Notes: generated by a model from the letters alone, not told the origin. A DNA stretch of 64,000 nucleotides from UBA7916 sp036121365 (GCA_036121365.1 JAZAFR010000011.1:28273-92272), one strand, 5' to 3'. Counted from the first letter of the stretch, positions 53,318 through 63,862 are shown. Program-made: numbers and translations.

Positions 53318-54490
53318 ATGATTCAAGTGGGCATCATAGGAGTCCGAGGTATGGTTGGAAGCACACTGCTAGACAGGATGCGTACCGAAAATGATCTGGA
53401 AAACCTCAACATCACCTTTTTTTCAACCTCACAACCGAATACCCCTGCCCCCGATATCAACCAACAACAGAAAAATTTTGCTAATGCCCATCAAATCAAT
53501 AGCCTCTCCAAAATGGACATCCTCATTTCCACCCAAGGTAGCCAATACACTCAAGAAGTGCACCCCAAATTACGAAATCTCAATTGGGCAGGTTACTGGA
53601 TAGATGCAGCATCTCACTTACGCATGCATAAAAGCAGCATCATCATCCTTGACCCCATCAATAAAACACACATAGAAGATGGACTTAAAAATGGCATCAA
53701 AGATTTCATAGGCAGCAACTGTACCGTGAGTCTCATGCTCATGGCAATTGCAGGATTGACCCAAAAAGAGCTGATCAAATCAATACAAGCAACCACTTAC
53801 CAAGCCATTTCTGGATCAGGCGCAAACGCCATCACCGAACTCTATGATCAACTAAGAATCACCAGCCAAATGGCCAGTGAACAACAGGGACTAGACCTAG
53901 CAAACACCCTACATCACAAACTCCAAGCAGATGAAAATCAACTGCCAAAAAAACACATTCAAAACACACTGGCCATGAGCCTAATTCCATGGATAGACAC
54001 ATCCATGCCACATGGACAAACCAAAGAAGAATGGAAAGCCATGTGCGAAACCAATAAAATACTCAACACAGAGAAAAGCCCCATCCCCATCGATAGCACC
54101 TGCGTTAGAATACCAACTTTACGCTGCCACAGCCAGTCTCTGTTCCTTGAATTGCACCAAGATTTATCCGTTGAAGAGATTGAAGAACTCATTGACAATG
54201 CACACCCTTGGGTCAATGTTGTACCAAACAACCAAAAAGAAAGCATCCATCAATTAAGCCCAATTAACTGTGCCAACTCACTGTCAATCAAAGTAGGCAG
54301 GATTCGAAAAACAAACAAAAGTCCAAACCACATACAACTGTTTACCACAGGAGACCAATTGTTATGGGGTGCAGCAGAGCCCATACGAAGAACACTTAAA
54401 ATCATCATCAAACACATTCAAAAAAACCAAAGAAATCATCCCAAAAATGCTACCAAAGCATCACAAAAAACCACATTAAACATTCAGTAA
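53318..54490 (+). CDS. asd: aspartate-semialdehyde dehydrogenase
   Basis: A ~390-residue enzyme that makes aspartate semialdehyde for lysine, threonine, methionine and diaminopimelate. The ATG at 53318 with AAGG six bases upstream gives MIQVGIIGVRGMVGSTLLDRM, the NADP-binding start. GSNCTVSLMLMAI holds the catalytic Cys, and TYQAISGSGANAITEL, STCVRIPTLRCHSQSLFLE (with the active-site His region) and LFTTGDQLLWGAAEPIRRTL match the proteobacterial type. The last ~25 residues are a Lys/Asn-rich tail. Confidence 0.93.
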   Translation: MIQVGIIGVRGMVGSTLLDRMRTENDLENLNITFFSTSQPNTPAPDINQQQKNFANAHQINSLSKMDILISTQGSQYTQEVHPKLRNLNWAGYWIDAASHLRMHKSSIIILDPINKTHIEDGLKNGIKDFIGSNCTVSLMLMAIAGLTQKELIKSIQATTYQAISGSGANAITELYDQLRITSQMASEQQGLDLANTLHHKLQADENQLPKKHIQNTLAMSLIPWIDTSMPHGQTKEEWKAMCETNKILNTEKSPIPIDSTCVRIPTLRCHSQSLFLELHQDLSVEEIEELIDNAHPWVNVVPNNQKESIHQLSPINCANSLSIKVGRIRKTNKSPNHIQLFTTGDQLLWGAAEPIRRTLKIIIKHIQKNQRNHPKNATKASQKTTLNIQ

Positions 54491-54841
54491 TATAAAAACG
54501 GATGACTAAAAAAGCAATCCAAACAAACTTTACAACTACAAACCAAAGTGAAACCATTTCATTAGATTAATTCTCTTGATTACGCGTAGCACATGTGATG
54601 AATTTTAGCCAGGAAAAGATTCATCCATTCGATGCTGAATTGGCATATTAAAACCAATGCTTAAGATCATACTTTAAAATCAGTTGCAGGCATCTACCAA
54701 AGACACAGCTACGAGTACTCAAGTCTATTATTTAGTCGAATAAACAAAAAAAGATAACTCAACAAAAACCATGCCAAAATCCTTAAGCAACAATCTCTAC
54801 AAAGCCCAATCAAAAAACCGGGCTATACAAAGGTCTTAACA
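54491..54841. other. gap after asd
   Basis: About 350 bases between convergent genes. A weak stem AGCCC (54803-54807) with GGGCT (54820-54824), followed on the minus strand by a few T, may end the orphan-gene transcript. Nothing else was recognised. Confidence 0.4.
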
Positions 54842-57253
54842 TCATAAAGAATAACCACCTTGTTCTTCAGATGCATTTTTAAATGCATCATCTGTGGCAA
54901 TTTTTGCAAGTTTAGACAAGGCAGAAACTGCTACTGTATCATTCTCTAAGCCTCTCTTTTTCTCCATTGAGTATATCTCACCATCTGTAGAATGACCCAA
55001 AAAACCCGGAGCTAAAACAGGACAATCTCGAGAAGAAGAAGATGATGATGATGATAAAGAAGACGATGACACAGAACTACTCTCTACATCTGAACGAAAA
55101 AGGCCCAAGGGAGTAACAACAGCAGCAACTTTTGAACTAGAAACACTACTACCCCCAGAAATTAAACCATCTTCGTTCATTTCTGAAGAAGATGAAGACG
55201 AAGAAGCCCCTTCCCCTCCTCCAGAAATATCAAAAGCACCTTCTTGAGAACGAACATTCTTTCTTGATGATGCCATTTGTGAATACAACTTTTCAAAACT
55301 ATCAATAGCAACACCATTGCACAGTCTATCTCTTAACTCAAACGGGGCATGAGAACATGGCATACCAAATGCATCTTGAAATTCCAGATCTGGCAAATGA
55401 TGATAGCTCAAAAGGTCCTTAATTTTGTTAACATAACATTCCAAAACCCCGGCCTGTTTTGAGGCCTTTTCAGCCATACCAGAACGATCTTTCTTATTGA
55501 ATAAAAACACATACTCTCGATATAAAGCATCCAAAAATAATCCCATGGGATTGTCTCTTTTTGACATTCTTCCTTTAGCGCAACGATCCACATGCATATC
55601 TAACACATAAAACAACTGCGACAGATACAGCTTTTCTTTATCCTCATTACCATATAAAAATTGTTCAATTAAAAATTGAATACTTGTGGTGTTTCCATCT
55701 GCTCCCATCAACGAGTCACTTAAATTAACGAGGGGAACTGCTTTCGGAAAACAGTGATGCATATCTGCATACAAACCATTGATGACAAGTGATTGAAAAA
55801 GAGATTTTTTCTCTATATTGCCCGATGCACTATTTTTCTGTAGATACAAAGCGGTTTGAATGAAAGTATCCCCTCTGAGTAAAGCACATTTCTCAAAGAT
55901 CTTGCACAGCTTACCTCTCATAATTGTTCGCTTATCTTGATCTTCCTCCTTTTGATACAAACAAAACAACCGTCCCAAAACAGTGTCCTGAGTTTGATCA
56001 TTAATAGGCAAATTTAAGTCTGCAATTTCTAGATTTACAAAACCAATGACCCCCTTAAAATCGTGTTTTTGTGAACTTTGAAATCGCCCAAAAATACGTT
56101 TCCAAAGAAGTTTCTTTTCTTGTGTTCTTGCAACAATATCAATATCCATATCATCACCAATAGATACCAGGTGATTTTGCACAGGTTTTTTAGAGTTAAA
56201 AACTCCATTGGCACTTGACTCTTGCTCTTTTATAGCCTCCCCCCCTGGCCACTGCGTATTGTAGCCAGATAATCGTACATTTGATGTTCTTGATCTCGAA
56301 CTTTGTCTCTTAAAAACTGCAACGCCAGACAAATCACCATTTCCTGTAGTGTCTTGACTTGCATCACCATGAAAGTCACAAGAAGGATTATCCTGGTGTA
56401 ACTGGTTTGCTACTGATGAAGATTCTTTTATAACCTCAAAAGAATCAGAGCGATCAACGCTACCATCGTGACAAACATCAATAGTAGACACGGGGGATTG
56501 GAATTCAGATTGTGAGGTTCCTATCATACTACTAGAACACTCAGAAACATCTGGACTTTCATCTTCAGAAGTCCCAACATTTGATGCAAAAGTAACGGTA
56601 TCATTTAAACTCAAAGGAAAATCTGAATCTGAACTAGAAGATGTAGCAGAACTTTCATTAACAGAAGTACCAACATTTGAAGCAGAAGAACCCTGACTAG
56701 AAGAAACATCAGAATTTGAAGCAGAAAAAAGTACTGAATCTGAGTGAGAAGGTCCAGTACTTGATTTTAATTTACCAATTAACGCAGTCAACTTCTGTCT
56801 AAATTCTCGTTTTCTTTCTTTCTTTTTTACTTCTTCTAATTCTGCCTTTAGTCCTTCTAATCTTTTAGATAAAACAGCCATACTCTCTTGATTATCATTG
56901 GAATTCAGATAACCAATGCGCGAATGCGCATTGACTAAGGACTGAAATGATACAACTACTGATTCCAACTGACTTGCATCACAATCACTTATTAAATCAT
57001 TAACATGATTTTCTTCAGATAGGTCTGCCAATAAAAACTCAATAACCGAACACTTCGGATTGTTTTCAGAAAAAGTAAAAAGTAAATCCCAGGCCTGTTC
57101 ATCATCAATAATTGCAAGCAGAGCTGCACTTTCACTCATATGAATACAAGAAGACGAAGACGAAGATAGACCAAGAATCTGATTATAATTCGATACAAAC
57201 TGGGCGTAATCAACTGACAATAAAAGTTTTACTAATTCTTTGGATAACCTCAT
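54842..57253 (-). CDS. large Ser-rich orphan protein, possible effector
   Basis: An ~803-residue soluble protein; the ATG at 57253 has TGGAA upstream, better than the one at 57265. Residues ~1-130 are globular. A charged helix (LEGLKAELEEVKKKERKREF) at ~130-155 looks like a coiled coil. Residues ~165-330 are a Ser/Asp-rich disordered region with a repeated SNVGTS unit. A second globular part (~370-640) is followed by more Ser runs (SSSSSS) and an acidic end. I recognise no domain. Long Ser-rich linkers and isolation between metabolic genes recall secreted effectors, but this is unproven. Confidence 0.6.
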   Translation of the reverse strand: MRLSKELVKLLLSVDYAQFVSNYNQILGLSSSSSSCIHMSESAALLAIIDDEQAWDLLFTFSENNPKCSVIEFLLADLSEENHVNDLISDCDASQLESVVVSFQSLVNAHSRIGYLNSNDNQESMAVLSKRLEGLKAELEEVKKKERKREFRQKLTALIGKLKSSTGPSHSDSVLFSASNSDVSSSQGSSASNVGTSVNESSATSSSSDSDFPLSLNDTVTFASNVGTSEDESPDVSECSSSMIGTSQSEFQSPVSTIDVCHDGSVDRSDSFEVIKESSSVANQLHQDNPSCDFHGDASQDTTGNGDLSGVAVFKRQSSRSRTSNVRLSGYNTQWPGGEAIKEQESSANGVFNSKKPVQNHLVSIGDDMDIDIVARTQEKKLLWKRIFGRFQSSQKHDFKGVIGFVNLEIADLNLPINDQTQDTVLGRLFCLYQKEEDQDKRTIMRGKLCKIFEKCALLRGDTFIQTALYLQKNSASGNIEKKSLFQSLVINGLYADMHHCFPKAVPLVNLSDSLMGADGNTTSIQFLIEQFLYGNEDKEKLYLSQLFYVLDMHVDRCAKGRMSKRDNPMGLFLDALYREYVFLFNKKDRSGMAEKASKQAGVLECYVNKIKDLLSYHHLPDLEFQDAFGMPCSHAPFELRDRLCNGVAIDSFEKLYSQMASSRKNVRSQEGAFDISGGGEGASSSSSSSEMNEDGLISGGSSVSSSKVAAVVTPLGLFRSDVESSSVSSSSLSSSSSSSSRDCPVLAPGFLGHSTDGEIYSMEKKRGLENDTVAVSALSKLAKIATDDAFKNASEEQGGYSL

Positions 57254-57396
57254 AATAAATTCCATTTATGTTATATAGTATAAAAATATCAATCTAGATA
57301 AACGTTGTCAACAACGGCAGAAAAAATAAAAACAATAAATATCTGCAAAAAATACAATCATCAACTATAAAAAAATAAACGAAATTAAGAGCACGT

Positions 57397-58464
57397 ATGA
57401 ACACAATATTAGTCTTAGGAAGAGGCCACATTGGAACATTGATTGCAGAATGTCTTCATCAAAACCACTATAAAATCATATCAGCAGATCAAAGCAATGC
57501 ATCAAATCCATCAGCATATCCAAAAATAAAAATGGACATCAATAACAACAGTGATTGGGAAAATATAAGCAAGAACACAACAATTGATGCCATCATCTCA
57601 GCACTTCCTTTTCACTGCAACACCGTTATCATCCATCAAGCAAAAAAAATGAACTGTCACTACTTTGACCTCACTGAAAGTGAAGTGATCGCAAAACATG
57701 CAAAACAACACAGCATCAATCAAACAAAAGCCTATGTATCACAATGTGGAATCGCACCAGGTTTGATCAATATCATCGCACATGACTTATTACAAAAAGT
57801 TAAAGATCCCACCGAAATACAGATCAAAGTTGGAGCACTCCCGCAAAAAAAACACCTTGAAAGTCAGTTAAACTATGCCCATATCTGGTCACTGGAAGGA
57901 CTCATAGAAGAATATTCCAAACCAGCAACAGTCATAGAAAACGGAAAAAAAACGCAAAGAGATTCTTTAAAGAACCACGAAACCATCAAGTTATTCAACA
58001 CAACATTTGAAGCATTCAATACATCAGGTGGCATAGGGTCTTTGATTGACAATCTACCAAAATCAATTCAAACATGTCACTACAAAACCCTTAGGTATCC
58101 GGGGCACAAGCAAGCCATGGAGTTACTCATGCACGAATTAAACATGAGAGATAAGCCTCAAGAATTATACCAATTACTCGACGAAAATCTACCAAAAACA
58201 AAAAAAGATCAAGTCATATGCCATGTTTCCATCAACAAAACCACAAACCATAAAACAATCACACACAGTTGGTCAAAAATATTCTATCCACAAAAAATGT
58301 ATGGAAAGTCATGGACAGCCATTCAACTGACCACAGCACTATCTGCCTGCGCCGTGGTCGACATCGTGATGAAAAAACCATCACAATACCAAGGCTATAT
58401 CGAACATCATAGATTCACACCTCAACAAATATCAAAAACCCCTTTCGGAAAATACTTAACATAA
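57397..58464 (+). CDS. saccharopine dehydrogenase-family protein
   Basis: A 355-residue NAD(P)-dependent enzyme. The N-terminus ILVLGRGHIGTLIAECL is a Rossmann motif, and AIISALPFHCNTVIIHQAKKM, HYFDLTES and CGIAPGLINIIAHDLL are the hallmarks of saccharopine reductase/dehydrogenase and lysine 6-dehydrogenase. It lies 10 bases before a piperideine-carboxylate-type aldehyde dehydrogenase gene, so it probably makes aminoadipate semialdehyde from lysine or saccharopine. Which of the two it uses cannot be told by eye. The C-terminal domain has the family substrate-binding pattern. Confidence 0.85.
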   Translation: MNTILVLGRGHIGTLIAECLHQNHYKIISADQSNASNPSAYPKIKMDINNNSDWENISKNTTIDAIISALPFHCNTVIIHQAKKMNCHYFDLTESEVIAKHAKQHSINQTKAYVSQCGIAPGLINIIAHDLLQKVKDPTEIQIKVGALPQKKHLESQLNYAHIWSLEGLIEEYSKPATVIENGKKTQRDSLKNHETIKLFNTTFEAFNTSGGIGSLIDNLPKSIQTCHYKTLRYPGHKQAMELLMHELNMRDKPQELYQLLDENLPKTKKDQVICHVSINKTTNHKTITHSWSKIFYPQKMYGKSWTAIQLTTALSACAVVDIVMKKPSQYQGYIEHHRFTPQQISKTPFGKYLT

Positions 58465-58474
58465 GGACATCATC

Positions 58475-59989
58475 ATGCAAGAAAAACCAATCCCTTCAAG
58501 CTACCACAACACAACTTGGCACTGTGACAAAAAACACAGTATCATCAGCACCAATCCTAGCACAAAAGAAGCACTAGGAGAATTTGGACTGTGCTCTGAA
58601 AAAGACTATCTCAACATGATCAAACATGCCAAAAAATCTCAAATTACATGGCGCAATATCCCCGCCCCTAAGCGAGGAGAAATGATCAGAAAAATTGGCG
58701 AAAAATTCAGACAACACAAGGATAATCTTGCCAAAATCATCACACTGGAAGTCGGAAAAATCACCCAAGAGGCACTGGGCGAAGTTCAAGAAGTCATTGA
58801 TATGGCTGAATTTGCCGTCGGTCAATCACGCATGCTCTACGGCAACACCATAAGTTCCGAGAGAAAAGAGCACCGTTTATACGAACAATGGCATCCTTAT
58901 GGAGTATGCGGAATCATCACCGCATTCAACTTCCCAATGGCAGTGTGGGCATGGAACGCATTTTTAGCACTCATCACTGGTAACACAATCATATGGAAAC
59001 CATCTCTAAAGACGCCTTTGTGTGCCGTCACCATTCAAAAAATTTGCAATGAGGTAATCTCTGAAATGAACTATCCTGAGGTCATTTCTTTGCTCTTATC
59101 AAACGATGAAATGACTCAAAAATTCATCAAGAACAGAGACATAGACATCATATCATTCACGGGATCTTGCCAAGTTGGCCAACAAGTTGCCACTCAAGTG
59201 CATAGTCGATTTGGTAAGTGCATATTAGAACTTGGCGGCAATAATGCAATTATTGTTGACAAAAATGCCAACTTGGATCTAGCAATTCCTGCCATTGTAT
59301 TTGGTGCAGTTGGCACAGCAGGTCAACGCTGCACCACCACCAGACGTGTATTCATCCATAAATCCCAACTCAAGACCATCTGTACACAGCTCATTGACGC
59401 ATACAAACAAGTCTCCATAGGAGACCCAGCACACCCAGACACACTCATGGGTCCCTTGATTGATGACAATGCCGTCAAGCAATTTAAAAAGACCATCTCT
59501 CGTATACAACAACAAGGAGGACGCATACTCACTGGAGGAAAACCACACACTCTGGGAAAAAACTATGTGCAACCAACTTTGGTGGCAGCAAGTGCCGCCA
59601 TGAAAATCACACAGGAAGAAAATTTTGCCCCAATTTGCTATCTCATCCCCTATGAGAATATCCAAGAAGCCATTGATTGGCAAAACAATGTCAATCAGGG
59701 ACTTTCCTCCGCTTTGTTTACTGACAGCCTACAAACTGCTGAGTACTTTTTGTCTGCCAATGGGAGTGATTGTGGCATTGCAAACATCAATATTGGCACT
59801 TCAGGCGCAGAAATTGGCGGAGCATTCGGAGGAGAAAAGCACACCGGAGGTGGACGAGAAGCAGGGTCTGATGCCTGGAAATCTTACATGCGCAGACAAA
59901 CAGTCACAATAAACTGGGGCGAGGATTTGCCATTGTCTCAAGGCATTACATTCAACATACAGTCAATAAAGAAAAAATCACGCTCATAA
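58475..59989 (+). CDS. amaB: ALDH7-type aminoadipate-semialdehyde dehydrogenase
   Basis: A 504-residue aldehyde dehydrogenase of the antiquitin group. GVCGIITAFNFPMAVWAWN, the Rossmann FTGSCQVGQQV, the general-base Glu in LELGGNNAIIV and the catalytic Cys in GTAGQRCTTTRR are present. The C-terminal GGAFGGEKHTGGGREAGSDAWK is diagnostic of ALDH7/AmaB enzymes, which oxidise alpha-aminoadipate semialdehyde (as piperideine-6-carboxylate) to aminoadipate. Pairing with the saccharopine-dehydrogenase-like gene supports a lysine breakdown route. Confidence 0.9.
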   Translation: MQEKPIPSSYHNTTWHCDKKHSIISTNPSTKEALGEFGLCSEKDYLNMIKHAKKSQITWRNIPAPKRGEMIRKIGEKFRQHKDNLAKIITLEVGKITQEALGEVQEVIDMAEFAVGQSRMLYGNTISSERKEHRLYEQWHPYGVCGIITAFNFPMAVWAWNAFLALITGNTIIWKPSLKTPLCAVTIQKICNEVISEMNYPEVISLLLSNDEMTQKFIKNRDIDIISFTGSCQVGQQVATQVHSRFGKCILELGGNNAIIVDKNANLDLAIPAIVFGAVGTAGQRCTTTRRVFIHKSQLKTICTQLIDAYKQVSIGDPAHPDTLMGPLIDDNAVKQFKKTISRIQQQGGRILTGGKPHTLGKNYVQPTLVAASAAMKITQEENFAPICYLIPYENIQEAIDWQNNVNQGLSSALFTDSLQTAEYFLSANGSDCGIANINIGTSGAEIGGAFGGEKHTGGGREAGSDAWKSYMRRQTVTINWGEDLPLSQGITFNIQSIKKKSRS

Positions 59990-60010
59990 CAATAAACTAT
60001 ACCACAAACT

Positions 60011-60904
60011 TTATTGCACCAAACTATGCGCCAATAAAGGCGCAACTGTCAAAACTTCTACAAAGCCAGGTAAATCCTTACGAGCAACAGTATCTGTGAC
60101 AATCACTTTGTCCACGCCAATCTTTACCAAGGACATCAACGCATCAATCTCTGCAAATACATGGGTCACACACACACTCACTTTAAAACCCGATGCCAAT
60201 AGGATTTCAGCGCAAGAAAAAACCGTTGAACCAGAGGACATCACATCATCCACAATCACAACATGTCCTTGCGGCAATCCATCTAACGAAAATTGACAAC
60301 TAACCGATTGATTTGACAATCGAGTTTTGCACATGGTGATGACATCACATGCAAGTAAATCAGCAACACGAGAAGCACGATCTTGCCCACCTTGATCTGG
60401 AGAAACCACATAATCAATCTCTCCCCGATAAAAACAATTCGCCCATAATGGCGCAGCATAGAGCTGATGCAAACCACCATCAAAAAAATCAAGCGCCGCA
60501 GTTGAGTGCAGATCAACTGTATAAATACCTTGAAGATCAAACCCTTTCAACAAACCTGCCACCGCTCGAATTGATATCACCTGAGAATGACCAACGGAAC
60601 GATCTGAGCGAGAATAAGGTAAATACGGAATCACTAGCCGAACACGACGAGGGTTAGAATGAAAAATGGCATCCATCAATATAAAAAATGCCATGAGCAA
60701 GTCAGAATTGACCAAAGTAAAAGTTTGTACAACAATAACATCTTGATGACTCAAATCTGAACCAAAACTTAAATTCAACTCACCATTATCAAAATAAGAT
60801 TCACAAACAAAAAGCACACGAGCATTTAATAAATCTGCGATAGAAGAAGCAAGTACAGAACTACCGACATTTGCCACAACCGAAATTTGATCATGAAATA
60901 GCAA
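60011..60904 (-). CDS. prs: divergent ribose-phosphate pyrophosphokinase
   Basis: A 297-residue PRPP-synthetase-family protein, shorter than the usual ~315. FDNGELNL, SDRSVGHSQVISIRAVAGLL, VDLHSTAALDFFDG and VVSPDQGGQDRASRVADLL correspond to conserved blocks, CKTRL has the Lys-x-Arg of the flexible catalytic loop, and VVIVDDVMSSGSTV is the PRPP-binding motif. Several canonical residues differ, such as DLHS in place of DLHA and SDR in place of RQDRK. It may be a second, less regulated enzyme of the class III-like type, or a related kinase. Its place after the lysine genes is not informative. Confidence 0.75.
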   Translation of the reverse strand: MLFHDQISVVANVGSSVLASSIADLLNARVLFVCESYFDNGELNLSFGSDLSHQDVIVVQTFTLVNSDLLMAFFILMDAIFHSNPRRVRLVIPYLPYSRSDRSVGHSQVISIRAVAGLLKGFDLQGIYTVDLHSTAALDFFDGGLHQLYAAPLWANCFYRGEIDYVVSPDQGGQDRASRVADLLACDVITMCKTRLSNQSVSCQFSLDGLPQGHVVIVDDVMSSGSTVFSCAEILLASGFKVSVCVTHVFAEIDALMSLVKIGVDKVIVTDTVARKDLPGFVEVLTVAPLLAHSLVQ

Positions 60905-60983
60905 CCATATCCCTCACAATTACAAACAATCACACATTCTCAAGACACCATCAACCTGAACAATCCCAGAAAACGAAATATAG

Positions 60984-62144
60984 TCAATACATTGCAAATA
61001 GACTTTCTTCTGCTTGCCGCCTTCTCATTCTCACAGCATATAATGACAAATAATCATCTCCAGTGCGCCCATAGCCATCTCGCGTGTTCATATTAATTTT
61101 TCCGCGCTGTAATTCATCTATGATATCACCCGAGGTATCGGGTATTGCAGTTGTACAGTTAACTGCATAATACAGTGCATTTCTTCCATGGTCATCCATG
61201 CAATTAACATCAAAACCTTTATCAACCAGATACTCAACCAACTCTAAATTACCATCTTGACAAGCTTGCATCAATACAGTTTTTCCGTCTTCTTGTTTTG
61301 CATTTTTATTGACTTTTGCATCAAGCAAAGCATCAACCACACAAAAATGGCCATTTTTAGGACTATTTTTACAAGCCACAAATAAGGGATGTTGACGAGA
61401 TCCTGAATAGTAGCCATGAGACAAATCAAAATAATCATCGACACGAAAGCCAATATCAATCAGTGTCTTGATCATTTCACCATGACCTTCCCCACACGCA
61501 ATTTCAAAAGCAGACCCTTTTGACCAAGTGAACTCTGAACCTGGTAAATTGGAAATCCAACGCATTAGTCGATGATTATTGGCTCTGGCAACTGAATCAA
61601 TAAAGTGTTGATCAACGTCTACAAGACTGGTCAGATTCGCACAATAATACGCATCCAGAGACTCCGCACTAACCAATTCAGAACATCCGAAAGGATCAGA
61701 TTCTTCATCATCACCATCTGAATCCTCATAGGGGACATATCTACAGTCCTCGTTCTCTTCTATTAGTGCACCCAAAAGCAATAGAGCTTGACCACACAAG
61801 TTCCAATCACTTAAATATGTGTCCTTTCGCTTAACCAATTTCTGTATACCTTCTTCCCGGAACTGCCATGGAGAGTAAGATTTTAACTGACTATGAATGG
61901 CTCTCTTCAATTCATCAATATTCGTCTCTATCATTCCTGCACCCATGTGTATCTGAAACACGTTAAGGGCATCATGCATATTGGAAACCGAACTCTCTGT
62001 TGACTCTATAGGTTTAAACGCCAATTGAAAACTTAAAACATCTGGAAACTCCAATTTTTTTTGGTTAATACGTCGGTTGATACAGTAATAATTCTCCCAT
62101 AGAGTCTTTAGATTAGCCCAAATTTTTGTGACTGCTGTTTTCAT
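60984..62144 (-). CDS. ankyrin-repeat protein
   Basis: A ~386-residue protein. The N-terminal half (~150 residues) is a charged helical region of unknown kind. From ~190 it has ankyrin-type repeats: LMRWISNLPGSEF, GSAFEIACGEGHGEMIKTLID, HPLFVACKNSPKNGHFCVVDALLDA, GKTVLMQACQDGNLELVEYLVDKGFDVN and GRNALYYAV, about five units. Ankyrin repeats bind proteins and are frequent in effectors of intracellular bacteria. A type IV secretion signal cannot be read here. The ATG at 62144 is preferred over a TTG four codons earlier. Confidence 0.8.
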   Translation of the reverse strand: MKTAVTKIWANLKTLWENYYCINRRINQKKLEFPDVLSFQLAFKPIESTESSVSNMHDALNVFQIHMGAGMIETNIDELKRAIHSQLKSYSPWQFREEGIQKLVKRKDTYLSDWNLCGQALLLLGALIEENEDCRYVPYEDSDGDDEESDPFGCSELVSAESLDAYYCANLTSLVDVDQHFIDSVARANNHRLMRWISNLPGSEFTWSKGSAFEIACGEGHGEMIKTLIDIGFRVDDYFDLSHGYYSGSRQHPLFVACKNSPKNGHFCVVDALLDAKVNKNAKQEDGKTVLMQACQDGNLELVEYLVDKGFDVNCMDDHGRNALYYAVNCTTAIPDTSGDIIDELQRGKINMNTRDGYGRTGDDYLSLYAVRMRRRQAEESLFAMY

Positions 62145-62264
62145 AATATTATCCAATTATTGTTATAGACAGTATACTTTTTTAACAAAAAAAGCAAGGT
62201 CTAGCAGGAAATCTAGACACAAAACAGAACAATCAACAGATCAACTACCCAGCATCACTTTATT

Positions 62265-63722
62265 TTAATAAGAGGACGGACCTACATACGGCCTAGTAGT
62301 AATATATGCATATAGATCCTGTATTTGAGGCTCAAGAGAAAGATCCATAGGCTGCTCACTTTCCTTCTGACTTCGTGTTATTACATACTTAGTCAACGCT
62401 TCATGAGGACCTGGATGAGCATCAACAAGCATCTTAACAATTTTCCCCGTTTCCACATCCTCCAACTTTGATCCATAGTCATACCATAGCCAATGATCAA
62501 GGGCATAATCCAGTGCTTGAAAGCCAAGAGCATCCGTCTTGTCAACATCAGCTCCAAGATCAATCAAAGATTGAATATCTACTAAGTGAGATTTGGCATC
62601 ACTTTGATGGTACTTACGGTCAAATCCTACTGCATTACAACAACACATCAATAACGTAATTTCCCGGTTACCTGTGGTATGATTAACATCTATATCAACC
62701 CCTTTATCTATCAACAATTTAATACGTCCTTTTTCTGCAGCATGAAATAAAGCCACTCCGCCGACATATCGTCCAAGATCACGAGGAATTTCGCAACTCT
62801 CAAAGGGATAAGTCGCCCCCTCTTCCAAAGGCCTCTGCTCTCCATAAACCATGTAATTTATATCAGCTCGAAATGACTCCAGCCTATATCGAATGATGTC
62901 TACTCGTGGATTTGCTCCGCAATCAATCAATGATGCAATCATTTCATCAGACACATTCACAGAAAATCCGGTTATGTCTAGATCTTCACCACGCAGTGCA
63001 CTCACCAATAAACGATCAAGAAAATACTGTCTCCAACCAGGCCCAATTTGTTGAATTACTTCAGAGGATAAAGAAGGTAGATCTATCTATAATTGAAGTT
63101 CAATAAAATTCGTCTTTCCATCATCCTTTTTAGTAAATAGCCAACTCATCAATTCATAATTGCCAGACCAACAAATAAACCAAAACTTAAAATCACTGGC
63201 TCTCCAAAAGTAACACTCAAGATCTCTGGGTGACAATGTAGAACCAAAAAATACCAATGCGTTAAACCTAAGGCTTTCTTTAGATAGCTTATCCCATCCA
63301 TACGCCTGATCTCGTTCACTCAAGTCAGATTATATCTTATTTAGCATTGATAAACACTGCCGATGCAGTGACGAGTCTTTCAAATAATTGGCATCTTTTT
63401 GAACCAACTCATCTCCAACCTCTGCCACTTGACTACCACCACTATCTTCTTTTTTCCATGGAGACAAACTTTCTAACTCTAAATCACAAAACACTTGATG
63501 CAGTTCGCTTTTTAAATGATTAGACTTGTCTTTAAAAAAATCAGGCTCAAAAAACGCATCAGGATCAATTTGCCGGTCGAGAAGAAAAGCATACATCCCC
63601 TTGTGTAATCTATTCTTTGGAGATACAGCACGCAATTGCGCAATATCCTTTAATTCTATTAAATCTTTATACTCTTTCTCTAATAATACAATCCTTTCCC
63701 GAAGCTGGTCTGCTGTAATCAT
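62265..63722 (-). pseudogene. ankyrin-repeat gene interrupted by two in-frame stops
   Basis: One frame from the ATG at 63722 (GGAGGAG upstream) to 62265, ~486 codons, broken only by TAA at 63330-63332 and TAG at 63087-63089. Around each stop the sequence stays coding-like: SMLNKI-stop-SDLSERDQAYGWDKL and FIELQL-stop-IDLPSLSSEVIQQIGPGW. The N-terminal part is a charged helix bundle; from ~250 come ankyrin units (IASLIDCGANPRVD, GVALFHAAEKGRIKLLIDKGVDIDVN, QSLIDLGADVDKTDALGFQALDYAL). Both stops can come from Gln codons by C to T. It is next to another ankyrin gene with the same orientation. Confidence 0.7.
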
Positions 63723-63862
63723 AATTATCTCCTCCATAAAACCTAAACTCTACAGAAGCACATCGTACACATATCATAAAATATCAAGGAATAAGTTATG
63801 CCCAAAGCACAACCAAGATCATTATCATTCTCTAAATACGCATTTATCATCAATTCAACACA

